Source: CAMLJR01 sp964500675
Lineage (GTDB): Bacteria > Pseudomonadota > Gammaproteobacteria > Pseudomonadales > CAMLJR01
DNA: 64,000 bases
Assembly: GCA_964500675.1 (NCBI GenBank)
Contig: CAZCNY010000006.1
Coordinates: forward strand, 1-64,000
Reading direction: 5' to 3'
Under the pieces are notes generated by a model. It had not been told where the DNA came from. It made no database searches and worked only from the letters and a program-made list of their open reading frames with translations. The position numbers and the translations under genes were made by a program. Of the stretch, positions 16,721 to 24,890 are shown in pieces. Numbering within the stretch: position 1 is the stretch's first letter; each line of letters begins with the position of its first letter.

Positions 16721-16884
16721 ATGCACTCCAACCTGTTAGGTACATAGAAATTCAGCCCAGCACATTAAATGGCACCGCTTCAGCAGTCAACAATGGTGTT
16801 TACTGAGGGTTTAGTATTTAATTGGGGGCTACAAAATCCGACCAAAACCATTCAATAGCGCTTTTCATTTCCCTGGAGCCACTG

Positions 16885-18051
16885 ATGACCGACAAGACGC
16901 TAGATTGCTCTGACATAGACCGCTACATAGGCAAACCCATTCAGCCAGCGCGCATGAAAGAGCCGCTGCACAACAACGATTTCCGGCGCTGGGCCCAGGC
17001 CATGCACTATCCGAATCTACTGCACTACGATACGGATTTCGCAGCGGAAAGCCGTTTCGGTCGCCTTGTGGCACCGCAATCGTTCGCCGTTGCCGCCGAT
17101 GACGGTCACGGCGCCGGCCCAGCTTGCGTCGGTGCGATTCCCAATTCGCACCTGGTTTTTGGCGGTGACGAGTGGTGGTTTTATGGCCCTCGTATTTTCG
17201 CGGGCGATATGATCACCAACGAGCGCATTCCGTTTGATTACGTCGTCAAGGAAACCAAATTTGCCGGCCCGACCTGCTTCCAGCGCGGCGACAACAATTA
17301 CCACAACGCCCAAGGCGAGCTGGTCGCCAAGCAGCGCTCTACCGCTATTCGCTATCGCGCCGATCTGGCGCGCGAAATGGGCTCGATGACCGCCACCGAT
17401 GATCCCGAGTGGACCGATGTCCAACTGAAAGAATTGGAAGCGCAAAAGCTCGACTACATCAACTCGCTGCATGCGCTCGGCCACGGCAAGCGTTATTGGG
17501 ATGACATCGGTATCGGCGATCAATTGCCGATGCGTGTATTCGGCCCGCACAGTATCGCCAGTTTCGCCACCGAATGGCGCGCTTATCTCTTTACGATTTG
17601 GGGCGGCACGCATCGGCGGACCGATCTCAATCTGGAAGAGCTTGGGTTCGACCCGGATATGGCCGGCTACGAGAATGACGGAGCGATGGAGCTGATCAAT
17701 CCAGAGCTGACCGATGGCGCGTATTTCGGCCCGTCGCGCGGTCACCTGTTTCCGCGCTGGGCGCGTTATATCGGTATGCCGCGCGCCTACGGTTACGGTG
17801 CATCGATGGGTGCCTGGATTCTCGATTATCTGGCCGGCTGGGCGGGCGAGTGGGGGCAGGTCATTCACTCCAACTGCGCGTACCGCGGCCCCGCTTTTAC
17901 CGGCGATATCACGATCATGACCGCCGATGTGATCGACAAGCTCGTCGATGATCAGGGCCGCTCCATCGTGCAGATCAATTGCAAGATGACCAATCAGCTC
18001 GGTACTGTGATGGCAACGGCGAAGGCAGAGGTTGAATTGCCGAAGAAGTAA
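16885..18051 (+). CDS. Double-hotdog acyl dehydratase (FAS1-like/MaoC type)
   Basis: A 388-aa protein with two hotdog folds: an N-terminal FAS1-like dehydratase domain (about 20-150, including RFGRLVAPQSFAVAADDG) and a C-terminal MaoC-like half (about 225-385, with FGPHSIASFATEWRAY and YGYGASMGAWILDYLAGWAG). Such proteins hydrate enoyl-CoAs. I cannot point to the classic hydratase-2 Asp/His pair with certainty, so activity is inferred. The ATG at 16885 follows TGGAG by 6 bases. It is divergent from the SDR gene and convergent with the TetR gene. Confidence 0.82.
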   Translation: MTDKTLDCSDIDRYIGKPIQPARMKEPLHNNDFRRWAQAMHYPNLLHYDTDFAAESRFGRLVAPQSFAVAADDGHGAGPACVGAIPNSHLVFGGDEWWFYGPRIFAGDMITNERIPFDYVVKETKFAGPTCFQRGDNNYHNAQGELVAKQRSTAIRYRADLAREMGSMTATDDPEWTDVQLKELEAQKLDYINSLHALGHGKRYWDDIGIGDQLPMRVFGPHSIASFATEWRAYLFTIWGGTHRRTDLNLEELGFDPDMAGYENDGAMELINPELTDGAYFGPSRGHLFPRWARYIGMPRAYGYGASMGAWILDYLAGWAGEWGQVIHSNCAYRGPAFTGDITIMTADVIDKLVDDQGRSIVQINCKMTNQLGTVMATAKAEVELPKK

Positions 18052-18059
18052 TGAAGGAC

Positions 18060-18087
18060 GATGGGCTCCGTCAGCCAGGAGCCCATC
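18060..18087. terminator. Strong hairpin between convergent genes
   Basis: A perfect 10-bp stem (GATGGGCTCC / GGAGCCCATC) with an 8-base loop begins 8 bases after the dehydratase stop codon. The U-run afterwards is weak (CTGTTAC), but position and strength fit a terminator between the dehydratase and the convergent TetR gene. Confidence 0.6.
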
Positions 18088-18153
18088 TGTTACATCAATA
18101 CAATGGGAAGAAGTCGGTTAAAACAAGTCGCGGCATATCATCGCGCATAATGC

Positions 18154-18831
18154 TCAGCTGCGAACGGACTCCTGCCCGAGAAGATTCTGCAATTGCGGAA
18201 AATCCTCGGCTTTAAGAACTCCATACATAAATAAGCGCAACACTTCTCGGCGCATGCGCGCCGCCATCGCGTGGCGTTCATCATCGTTTTTAGCGTGCGC
18301 TCGCACCCACTCGGGCCAGAGAAAATAACCGGCGAGAATGATGACCGAGAGAACCTCGACATCGATACCTTCTTGGCTGTATTTACTATCGGCAAGCTGC
18401 TGCGTGGTCTGCTTGAATTGCCTGAAAAACAAATCATCGCCGGGATTGGGTGACGACAACACCTCAAAAAGCCATATACGACCGAGAGTGGGATTTTCCA
18501 CCGCGAAATCGACCAGGCCCGAAATCGTGTCATAAACCGGGCGCTCCTCTTCGAGCTTCGATCGACTCTCCTCGACGGTTTGGCCGCCGCCAAATACCGT
18601 GGTAGTTAGGTGCTCGCTGACCCAAGCCACCGTCGCCTTGATGAGGTCTTCTCGGGTTTGAAAGTGCTGGTAGGCGGTACCGCGATTAACGCCCGCCAAG
18701 TGGGCAACTTTGGAGAGACTGAGCGCCTCCGGCCCATCGGATGCCAGCACGGTGCGCGCGGCAGACAATATTGCTTCGCGAGTTGCTTCTTTTATAATTT
18801 TGCGACGCACTGGCCCTTCACTATTGATCAT
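18154..18831 (-). CDS. TetR/AcrR-family transcriptional regulator
   Basis: A 225-aa regulator with an N-terminal TetR helix-turn-helix: ATREAILSAARTVLASDG, then LSKVAHLAGVNRGTAYQHF as the recognition helix region (about 35-60). The C-terminal ligand domain is variable and hydrophobic, as usual. It lies at the edge of the acyl-CoA cluster and may sense an acyl-CoA intermediate and repress the cluster; this is inference from position only. The ATG at 18831 was chosen over a GTG at 18834. A TTGACA-18-GACAAT promoter precedes it. Confidence 0.9.
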   Translation of the reverse strand: MINSEGPVRRKIIKEATREAILSAARTVLASDGPEALSLSKVAHLAGVNRGTAYQHFQTREDLIKATVAWVSEHLTTTVFGGGQTVEESRSKLEEERPVYDTISGLVDFAVENPTLGRIWLFEVLSSPNPGDDLFFRQFKQTTQQLADSKYSQEGIDVEVLSVIILAGYFLWPEWVRAHAKNDDERHAMAARMRREVLRLFMYGVLKAEDFPQLQNLLGQESVRS

Positions 18832-18846
18832 CACTGTCGTTCATTG

Positions 18847-18876
18847 ATTGTCTGCCGATCCCCCAACTACTGTCAA
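18847..18876 (-). promoter_or_regulatory. Putative promoter of the TetR gene
   Basis: On the minus strand TTGACA (18876-18871) is separated by 18 bases from GACAAT (18852-18847), 16 bases before the TetR start. An 11-base palindrome CAATTGAATTG (18873-18883) overlaps the -35 box and could be an autoregulatory operator. Confidence 0.4.
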
Positions 18877-19011
18877 TTGAATTGTGCGGCCCACGGTGAG
18901 CCCCAACCACCAAGCAACATAACGCGCGATTTAGTCGATCGAGCTGGTCGAGTTCTGGCAAACAAATAACAAAGAAAGTTAATGAGGGGGAGAGGCAAGA
19001 AGTCCAAACTG

Positions 19012-19037
19012 GGTCGACCATCTAAATAGTCGACCCG
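19012..19037. repeat. Perfect 8-bp inverted repeat
   Basis: GGGTCGAC and GTCGACCC are separated by the 10-base AT-rich loop CATCTAAATA. It lies 34 bases beyond the 3' end of the low-complexity protein gene. It lacks a U-run, so it may be a terminator-like hairpin or a protein-binding palindrome. Confidence 0.5.
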
Positions 19038-19070
19038 CATCAACCCCGATGGGATCAATTAAACCCGCTC

Positions 19071-19553
19071 TCATGAACGCTGATCGAATAACGAACCCGG
19101 CGCCGACGTATGACCCGCCGCTGAATTGAAGCTATCGACAGCGGTGCTGGCATCAACGCCGCCGCGCTTGTTTCTGCCATTATCGTTTTGCAATGCAGCG
19201 ATGCGCTGTAGGGCGAGTTGAATTTGCGCTGGCACAATGAGCTGCGCGACCTCGGCCGCGCGCACTGCGCGATCGGTCGCGGCCGGTTCGCGTGTCTGCG
19301 GCTCTTCCTCCTCGGTTAGCTGAGCTGCCTGTTGTTCGCTTTTGCCGCTCCCGCCCCGGGCGTCAGCTGCTACGGCATCGGCCTTTTGATTGGGTTGATT
19401 GCGATTTTTTTCATTGGCGCCGGTCTCTTCGACCGGAGGTAGGGTTTGATCTTTATTTTCAGCGGATTCAAGTCCGGCGGTGGGCTTGCCAAGCGGCGCG
19501 TATGAGGGAGCGAGTGTTTGATAATTTTGGCTGGGACCACTGACGTTATTCAT
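19071..19553 (-). CDS. Low-complexity hypothetical protein
   Basis: A 160-aa hydrophilic protein rich in Ala, Glu, Gln, Asn and Pro, with no signal peptide or transmembrane segment. The middle is probably disordered (EENRNQPNQK-like composition and the acidic TEEEEPQTREPAATDRAV); one amphipathic helix is likely at AEVAQLIVPAQIQLALQRIA. I do not recognise the family. It starts 22 bases after the stop of the flagellar-like small gene on the same strand, so the two probably form an operon and may share a role. Confidence 0.6.
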   Translation of the reverse strand: MNNVSGPSQNYQTLAPSYAPLGKPTAGLESAENKDQTLPPVEETGANEKNRNQPNQKADAVAADARGGSGKSEQQAAQLTEEEEPQTREPAATDRAVRAAEVAQLIVPAQIQLALQRIAALQNDNGRNKRGGVDASTAVDSFNSAAGHTSAPGSLFDQRS

Positions 19554-19575
19554 CGCATTCGCAGCCCCGCCGCGA

Positions 19576-19821
19576 TCAGGCTTTGATATCGATCAGCGTC
19601 CCCACCATTTCGTCGGCGGTTTTGATCACAGCCGCGGAGGCTTTGACTTGGAGTTCGCTGCTTTTAAGTTGGACGAGCGGTGTAGCCAAATCGCCGTCCT
19701 GCTGGGTGGTGCCAAAACGCGCTATCTTGCCAGCGGCATCATTGGCACTGGCCAGACCGGTTTGCACACCCTGAACGCCGGTGGCCAGCACACTGGTGGA
19801 AGAAACAGACCCAATTGCCAT
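19576..19821 (-). CDS. Small protein resembling a flagellar rod/hook C-terminus
   Basis: An 81-aa protein. Its C-terminal half (LVQLKSSELQVKASAAVIKT, then ADEMVGTLIDIKA) closely resembles the conserved C-terminal helix of flagellar rod and hook proteins (FlgC, FlgE, FlgG type), which pack into the axial structure. The N-terminal part starts MAIGSVSSTSVLATGVQGVQ, also reminiscent of the axial protein N-terminus, but the central domain is missing. It could be a motility accessory protein; this is inference. A GAGGTT ribosome site precedes the ATG. No flagellar operon is adjacent. Confidence 0.65.
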   Translation of the reverse strand: MAIGSVSSTSVLATGVQGVQTGLASANDAAGKIARFGTTQQDGDLATPLVQLKSSELQVKASAAVIKTADEMVGTLIDIKA

Positions 19822-19942
19822 TACAACCTCGCAACAGACAAGGACTACGCCTGATCGTTATTCAAGCAAAAAATGGCGATACCCGCCACGTGCGCCGCCA
19901 ATATTCAGACCGGTGGCGATCCCAGCGGCCAAAAACCGGAGT

Positions 19943-20626
19943 TCACGCGACCAATGGCTCGCAATTCAAATACGCAGCGATCACTTCGGGCGATGGTTGC
20001 GGTATAAACGGGACCTCGCCGAGACACGGCGCACGCAAATAACCTTTGACCGTCGCAATATTTTCGGCGAGATATGCCATGTCGGCGCTACAACTGTTCG
20101 CCACCCAACCCGCCAGATAAAGCCCGTCGCGGGCGATGGCCTCGGCCGTGAGCAATGCGTGATTAATGCAACCCAAACGCATACCGACCACCATGATCAC
20201 GGGCAATCCCAAAGTCTTTGGCAGTTGCGACAGCAGTTCGCGCGCGTTAAGCGGCACGCGCCACCCGCCCGCGCCTTCGATCAACGTCAGATCAGCGCGC
20301 TGCGCCAGCACACCTCGGCAGATCCCGGCCAATTGCATCGCATTGATGCGGACGCCAGCCCGCTCTGCCGCCAAATGCGGAGCGATGGCCGGCTCCAACG
20401 CGAAAGGATTGATTTCGTCGTACGCGAGCGGCAACGACATCGTGCGCTGCAATAACAAAGCATCGGCGTTGCGCAGCCCTTCCGGCGTGCGCTCGCAGCC
20501 CGAGGCAATCGGTTTGATCGCTGCCGTTTTCAAGCCGCGTCGATTCGCCGCCGCGAGCAGGCCCGCTGCAATCGTGGTTTTACCAACTTCGGTATCCGTA
20601 CCGGTGATGAAAAATGCTTTTGCCAA
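19943..20626 (-). CDS. bioD: Dethiobiotin synthetase
   Basis: A 227-aa ATP-dependent enzyme that closes the ureido ring of dethiobiotin from 7,8-diaminopelargonic acid and CO2. The N-terminal P-loop FITGTDTEVGKTTIAAGLL and the conserved KPIASGC and EGAGGWRVPL segments are visible. It is the last gene of bioB-bioF-bioHC-bioD, 10 bases after the bioHC stop. The preceding-step gene bioA is not in the window. Confidence 0.96.
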   Translation of the reverse strand: MAKAFFITGTDTEVGKTTIAAGLLAAANRRGLKTAAIKPIASGCERTPEGLRNADALLLQRTMSLPLAYDEINPFALEPAIAPHLAAERAGVRINAMQLAGICRGVLAQRADLTLIEGAGGWRVPLNARELLSQLPKTLGLPVIMVVGMRLGCINHALLTAEAIARDGLYLAGWVANSCSADMAYLAENIATVKGYLRAPCLGEVPFIPQPSPEVIAAYLNCEPLVA

Positions 20627-20636
20627 TTTCGAATCC

Positions 20637-22229
20637 TTAACGCTTAGTCAACTGCAAATACCAAACCTGGTACGTCGCTGGCAGCAAACCTTGCGCGTCG
20701 CGCAGCGCATCATACGCCTCGCTGAAGCGCTGCAAACGGGCCCGCGAAGTCAGACCAGCGGGGCGCGCAGCGTTTACATTGTGCGCGCCGAGCTCCTTAA
20801 GTTCACGCATTAATTCGCGCAGCTCGCGATAGCTCAGCACACGCGTCTCCTCGCGCCACGAAAGCAGCGTTAGACCAGTGCGTCGCAGCGCTTTCTCGAC
20901 AAGCTCGCGATCGGCAAATCGATTGACGTGCACGCGCTCATCGGCGGCGCTCCACGCCATGCGCAATTCGCTTAACGTCGCGGGCCCCAGCGTACTGAGC
21001 GCGGCCGTGCCGCCACTGCGCAACACGCGCTCGATTTCGAGAAATACGGCACCAAGATTCTCGCACCACTGCAGCGACAAACTCGAAAATACCGCGTCGA
21101 TACAATTGTCCGCGAGCGGTAAGTTTTCAGCATCGGCGCAGAGCCAATTAACTGCGGCCGCGGTATTGCGCGCGCACGCAAAACTTAACATCCCTTGCGC
21201 AAAATCGAGCGCAAGCACTTCGTGATGAAGCGCCAATTGCACACTGATCGCGCCGGTACCACAACCTAAATCGAGCACGCGGGCATGCCCACTGAAATCG
21301 CTTTGTTCCAATAATTGCGCAGCGACATCGCGCTGCAAACCGGCAGCGCCGTCATAACTGCGCGCAGCGCGGCTAAATGAAGCCGCCACCGATTTTTTTT
21401 CGCGCTGCGGCGCGCGCGCACGCGGCAACAAATTTACCGCGGCCAGCATGCGATCGAGATGCTGCCAACACAATTCGGCGTGACTGACAAATGGCAAATG
21501 CGCGGCACCGTCGATCAATATCGACCAGTGATTCGGCGCCAGGGACGCAACCTCAAGCGCGACTTGCGCAGGCACCAATGCATCGCAACTGCCATAAATA
21601 TGCGCCGCAAGTAATGATGATGATTTCAACGCGGCGCGCGCATCGATCTGCGCGAGCAAATCCAACCCCCACGCCAGCGCTTCAGAATTCTCCGCAAGCG
21701 ATTGTCTGCGCAGCCAGCGCAACAATTCGCGTTCGTTATCGCCACCGCGCACTTGCAACGCCAGAAAGCGTTGCAGCGTCACTGGTGGATTCTGTGCAAG
21801 CGATTGCTCGAACACCTCGAAATCCGCCTGCGCCATCGCATTCGGCCAATCATTGCGCGAGACAAAACAGGGGTTGCTCGCGATCGTCATCAATGCCGTG
21901 CAATGACCGGGATATTTTTGCGTAAACGCGAGCGCAAGCACACCGCCGAGCGACCAGCCGAGAATCACGGCGCGCGCTGGAACGTAATTTTTTAATTGCT
22001 CGAGCAATTCATCGAGCGATAACTGCGGTTGCGGTGCTGAGCGGCCAAAACCCGGCAGATCGAGCAGGATCACATTGCAGCGAATGCGCAGTAGTGCAAG
22101 CCACGAACGCCATACATCACTCGACAGCCCCCAGCCGTGCAGCAGCACGAGATCGGGCGCATCGGCGCTCGCCGCGAACGCCGGAACACGCTCGCAATAC
22201 CACACAGACTGATCGCTCGCGTTATTCAT
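20637..22229 (-). CDS. bioHC: Bifunctional BioH-BioC protein (biotin synthesis)
   Basis: A 530-aa fusion. Residues about 1-265 are BioH, an alpha/beta hydrolase that frees pimeloyl-ACP from its methyl ester: HGWG oxyanion region, nucleophile in GWSLGG (S93), Asp in GSCDALVP and His in DGAAHLPF. Residues about 277-530 are BioC, the SAM-dependent malonyl-ACP O-methyltransferase: VLDLGCGTGAISVQL is motif I, followed by ADAENLPLADNCIDAVFSSL. The two enzymes open and close the pimeloyl-ACP branch of fatty acid synthesis. The same fusion is known from Saccharophagus-type bacteria. The start overlaps the bioF stop (ATGA). Confidence 0.95.
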   Translation of the reverse strand: MNNASDQSVWYCERVPAFAASADAPDLVLLHGWGLSSDVWRSWLALLRIRCNVILLDLPGFGRSAPQPQLSLDELLEQLKNYVPARAVILGWSLGGVLALAFTQKYPGHCTALMTIASNPCFVSRNDWPNAMAQADFEVFEQSLAQNPPVTLQRFLALQVRGGDNERELLRWLRRQSLAENSEALAWGLDLLAQIDARAALKSSSLLAAHIYGSCDALVPAQVALEVASLAPNHWSILIDGAAHLPFVSHAELCWQHLDRMLAAVNLLPRARAPQREKKSVAASFSRAARSYDGAAGLQRDVAAQLLEQSDFSGHARVLDLGCGTGAISVQLALHHEVLALDFAQGMLSFACARNTAAAVNWLCADAENLPLADNCIDAVFSSLSLQWCENLGAVFLEIERVLRSGGTAALSTLGPATLSELRMAWSAADERVHVNRFADRELVEKALRRTGLTLLSWREETRVLSYRELRELMRELKELGAHNVNAARPAGLTSRARLQRFSEAYDALRDAQGLLPATYQVWYLQLTKR

Positions 22230-23392
22230 ACATCAGCCATCGCGCCCTCAAGCGCATCGAGCAAGCGATCGATCTGCGCTTCGCTGTGCGCGGCACTCAG
22301 CGTAATGCGCAAACGCGCGGTGCCGGCAGGCACGGTGGGCGGGCGAATCGCGCTGATCCAGAAACCGCGCGCGGCGAGTTTTTGCGATAAATCCAGAGCA
22401 CGCGCGGCAGCGCCGACCAGAAGAGGTTGAATCGCGCTCATCGAATTCAGCAATGGTAAATCGCGTTGTTGCGCACCACCGCGAAAACGCGCGATCAATT
22501 TCTGCAAATGCTCGCGCCGCCATTTTTCGTCGCGAATAATTTTCAAACCTTGCAAGGTCGCCGCCGCCACTGCAGGTGGCAACGCCGTCGTATAAACGTA
22601 TGTGCGCGCAAATTGAATCAGCGTTTCGATTAACGTTTCGCTGCCCGCGACAAACGCGCCGAAACTGCCGCAGGCTTTGCCGAGTGTGCCCATCAAAATC
22701 GGCAAGCGGTTTTGATCGAGCTTGAAATACTCGGCGCAGCCAGCGCCGTTTTCACCGAGCACACCGAAACCGTGCGCATCGTCCACCATCAACCAGGCAT
22801 CGTGTCGCTGCGCGAGCGCTGCCAGTTCGGACAGCGGCGCAAGATCGCCGTCCATGCTGAACACACCGTCGACGCAAATCAGCTTGCGGCCCTCTTCCGC
22901 GCGTTCCAGACGCGCGCGCAAATTATCGATATCGTTGTGCAGAAAACGCTGAAAGCGCGCGCCGCTCAACAGCCCCGCATCGATCAGCGAAGCATGGTTG
23001 AGCTTATCCTCGAAAATAAAATCGCCTTTATCGAGTAACGCCGTAATCACACCGAGGTTGGCCATGTAGCCCGCCGAAAACAGCAGCGCGCGCTCGCGCC
23101 CGGTGAACTCCGCGAGAGCTTCTTCGAGTTCATGATGAATCGCCGAGTGACCGCAGACCAGATGCGAGGCGCCGCTGCCGGCACCGTATTCGGCGGCTGC
23201 ATTTTTAAATGCAGAAACAATGGCAGGATGATTGGCAAGACCGAGATAATCGTTGCTGCAAAAATTCAGATATTTTTTGCCATCGACGATAACTTCCGCG
23301 CCTTGCGCGCTCGCGACGACCTTACGCTCGCGATAAAGATTATTCGCGCGACGCTCGGCGAGTGCGGGTTTTAAAACATCGTCGATGGCCAC
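22226..23392 (-). CDS. bioF: 8-amino-7-oxononanoate synthase
   Basis: A 388-aa PLP enzyme that condenses pimeloyl-ACP/CoA with L-alanine. The family landmarks are NDYLGLANHP, GSGASHLVCGH, DDAHGFGVLG and the PLP lysine in TLGKACGSFGAF. Length is normal. It begins 25 bases after the bioB stop and overlaps bioHC by four bases, so it is co-transcribed with both. Confidence 0.96.
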   Translation of the reverse strand: MAIDDVLKPALAERRANNLYRERKVVASAQGAEVIVDGKKYLNFCSNDYLGLANHPAIVSAFKNAAAEYGAGSGASHLVCGHSAIHHELEEALAEFTGRERALLFSAGYMANLGVITALLDKGDFIFEDKLNHASLIDAGLLSGARFQRFLHNDIDNLRARLERAEEGRKLICVDGVFSMDGDLAPLSELAALAQRHDAWLMVDDAHGFGVLGENGAGCAEYFKLDQNRLPILMGTLGKACGSFGAFVAGSETLIETLIQFARTYVYTTALPPAVAAATLQGLKIIRDEKWRREHLQKLIARFRGGAQQRDLPLLNSMSAIQPLLVGAAARALDLSQKLAARGFWISAIRPPTVPAGTARLRITLSAAHSEAQIDRLLDALEGAMADV

Positions 23393-23417
23393 GAAATGCC
23401 TCTACATTATCGAGACG

Positions 23418-24488
23418 TTAAGGCCGCGCCGCGTCGTAAAAAAATTTATCGCTCTGAGCCTGTTCAATGCGCTGATGCAGATTTTTCTCCACATCATCTT
23501 CACAGTGTTCAACCGCGCGCGCTTCGGGTTTGATGCCGAGCCGTGCAAACAATTGCAGATCTTTATTCGCGGTTGGATTCGGTGTCGTCAACAATTTCTC
23601 GCCGTAGAAAATCGAATTGGCACCGGCGAAATAGGCAAGCGCGTGCATTTCATCATTCATCGCTTCGCGGCCAGCCGATAAGCGCACATGCGATTGCGGC
23701 ATCAAAATACGCGCGACCGCAATCGTGCGAATGAAATCGAACGAATCGATGCTGTCTTGTTCTGCCAATGGCGTGCCTTCGACTTTCACGAGCATGTTGA
23801 TCGGCACACTTTCGGGATGTGCCGGCAAATTCGCCAGTTGCTGCAATAAGCCGGCACGATCGCGCACCGACTCGCCCATGCCGACGATGCCGCCACTGCA
23901 CACTTTAATACCGGCGCCGCGCACGTGATCGAGCGTGGTCAAACGATCTTCGTAAGTACGCGTGGTGATGATTTCGCCGTAATACTCGGGCGAGGTATCG
24001 AGGTTGTGGTTGTAGTAATCGAGGCCCGCCTCAGCTAACTCGTTAGCCTGCTCCGACGAGAGCATACCGAGCGTCATGCACGTTTCGAGGCCGAGTTCTT
24101 TCACGCCGCGCACCATCGCCGTCACATATGGCATGTCCTTCTGCTTCGGCGAACGCCACGCGGCGCCCATGCAAAAACGCGTGCTGCCCTGCTCCTTCGC
24201 CACGCGCGCTTCCTCAATAACTTTCTGCACTTCCATCAATTTTTCGGGTTCGAGGCCCGTGTCGTACCGATTCGACTGCGGACAATATTTGCAATCCTCG
24301 GGGCACGCGCCGGTTTTGATCGACAGCAGCGTGCTCACCTGCACCGCATTCGGATCGAAATGCTGGCGGTGCACGCTCGCCGCACGAAACAGCAAATCGT
24401 TGAACGGCAACGCGAACAACGCCTCGATTTCGGCGCGGGTCCAGTCGTGACGAACGGAGTGAGCGGGCGCCTGCGTAACGGCATTCAT
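23418..24488 (-). CDS. bioB: Biotin synthase
   Basis: A 356-aa radical SAM enzyme that inserts sulphur into dethiobiotin. The radical SAM cluster motif is CPEDCKYC, and downstream cluster/substrate segments such as YYNHNLDTSPEYYGEI and GGIVGMGE are present. The ATG at 24488 gives the usual MNAV-type N-terminus; an upstream TTG is rejected. It is the first gene of the biotin operon, expressed from a promoter overlapped by a BirA-type operator at 24531-24584. Confidence 0.97.
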   Translation of the reverse strand: MNAVTQAPAHSVRHDWTRAEIEALFALPFNDLLFRAASVHRQHFDPNAVQVSTLLSIKTGACPEDCKYCPQSNRYDTGLEPEKLMEVQKVIEEARVAKEQGSTRFCMGAAWRSPKQKDMPYVTAMVRGVKELGLETCMTLGMLSSEQANELAEAGLDYYNHNLDTSPEYYGEIITTRTYEDRLTTLDHVRGAGIKVCSGGIVGMGESVRDRAGLLQQLANLPAHPESVPINMLVKVEGTPLAEQDSIDSFDFIRTIAVARILMPQSHVRLSAGREAMNDEMHALAYFAGANSIFYGEKLLTTPNPTANKDLQLFARLGIKPEARAVEHCEDDVEKNLHQRIEQAQSDKFFYDAARP

Positions 24489-24530
24489 GATCGGATTCCC
24501 TGAAAAGATGGGCAAACTAGCAGTATTCCC

Positions 24531-24558
24531 ATCTTAGCGGACCAAAAACAGCTGTCAA
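24531..24558 (-). promoter_or_regulatory. bioB promoter
   Basis: On the minus strand a perfect -35 TTGACA (24558-24553) is spaced 16 bases from TAAGAT (24536-24531), 43 bases before the bioB start. The -35 box lies inside one half of the BirA operator. Confidence 0.75.
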
Positions 24559-24584
24559 CCAGAAAGACCAACTTTGGTTTACAG
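24552..24584. promoter_or_regulatory. BirA operator of the biotin operon
   Basis: Read on the minus strand, CTGTAAACC and GGTTGACAG form an inverted pair separated by 15 bases. This closely fits the known proteobacterial BirA box (TTGTAAACC, spacer, GGTTTACAA). It overlaps the -35 box, so biotinyl-AMP-bound BirA would block transcription of bioB-F-HC-D. The birA gene is not in the window. Confidence 0.85.
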
Positions 24585-24659
24585 TAACGCCGGCATCGCC
24601 CGAGCCTTATTGATCGCGCTTAGGCGGACAGTTAATAACCGCAATGTACTCAATTGAAA

Positions 24660-24890
24660 TTAACCGCCATCCAACCGAGTCATCCCCACAAACCTCGAAA
24701 GAATCGTCTGAAATTCTTCCTGGCTAATATCAACCAATTCCACCACGCGCCCGTACAACATAATCGTCGGCACATTGCGGTCGCCTAATTCTTGTTGCGC
24801 TTGTTGCAGGCAGTACAGGATGGCGCGTTCTTTTTTATTGAGGCCATCGCGCACGTCGGGGATATTTTCATAACTGGCGTCGTAATTCAT
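24660..24890 (-). CDS. Small conserved-looking protein next to alkene reductase, unknown
   Basis: A 76-aa soluble protein, mostly helical (KKERAILYCLQQAQQELG) with a short beta-like VPTIMLYGRVVELVDIS. I do not recognise the family. Its start overlaps the alkene reductase stop by four bases (ATGA), so translation is coupled and a functional link is plausible. The reading frame is full-length and uses the same codon style as its neighbours. Confidence 0.65.
   Translation of the reverse strand: MNYDASYENIPDVRDGLNKKERAILYCLQQAQQELGDRNVPTIMLYGRVVELVDISQEEFQTILSRFVGMTRLDGG

Noticed and set aside
17017..17868. Minus-strand ORF (283 codons) over the hotdog dehydratase
   Set aside because: Antisense shadow; no motifs.
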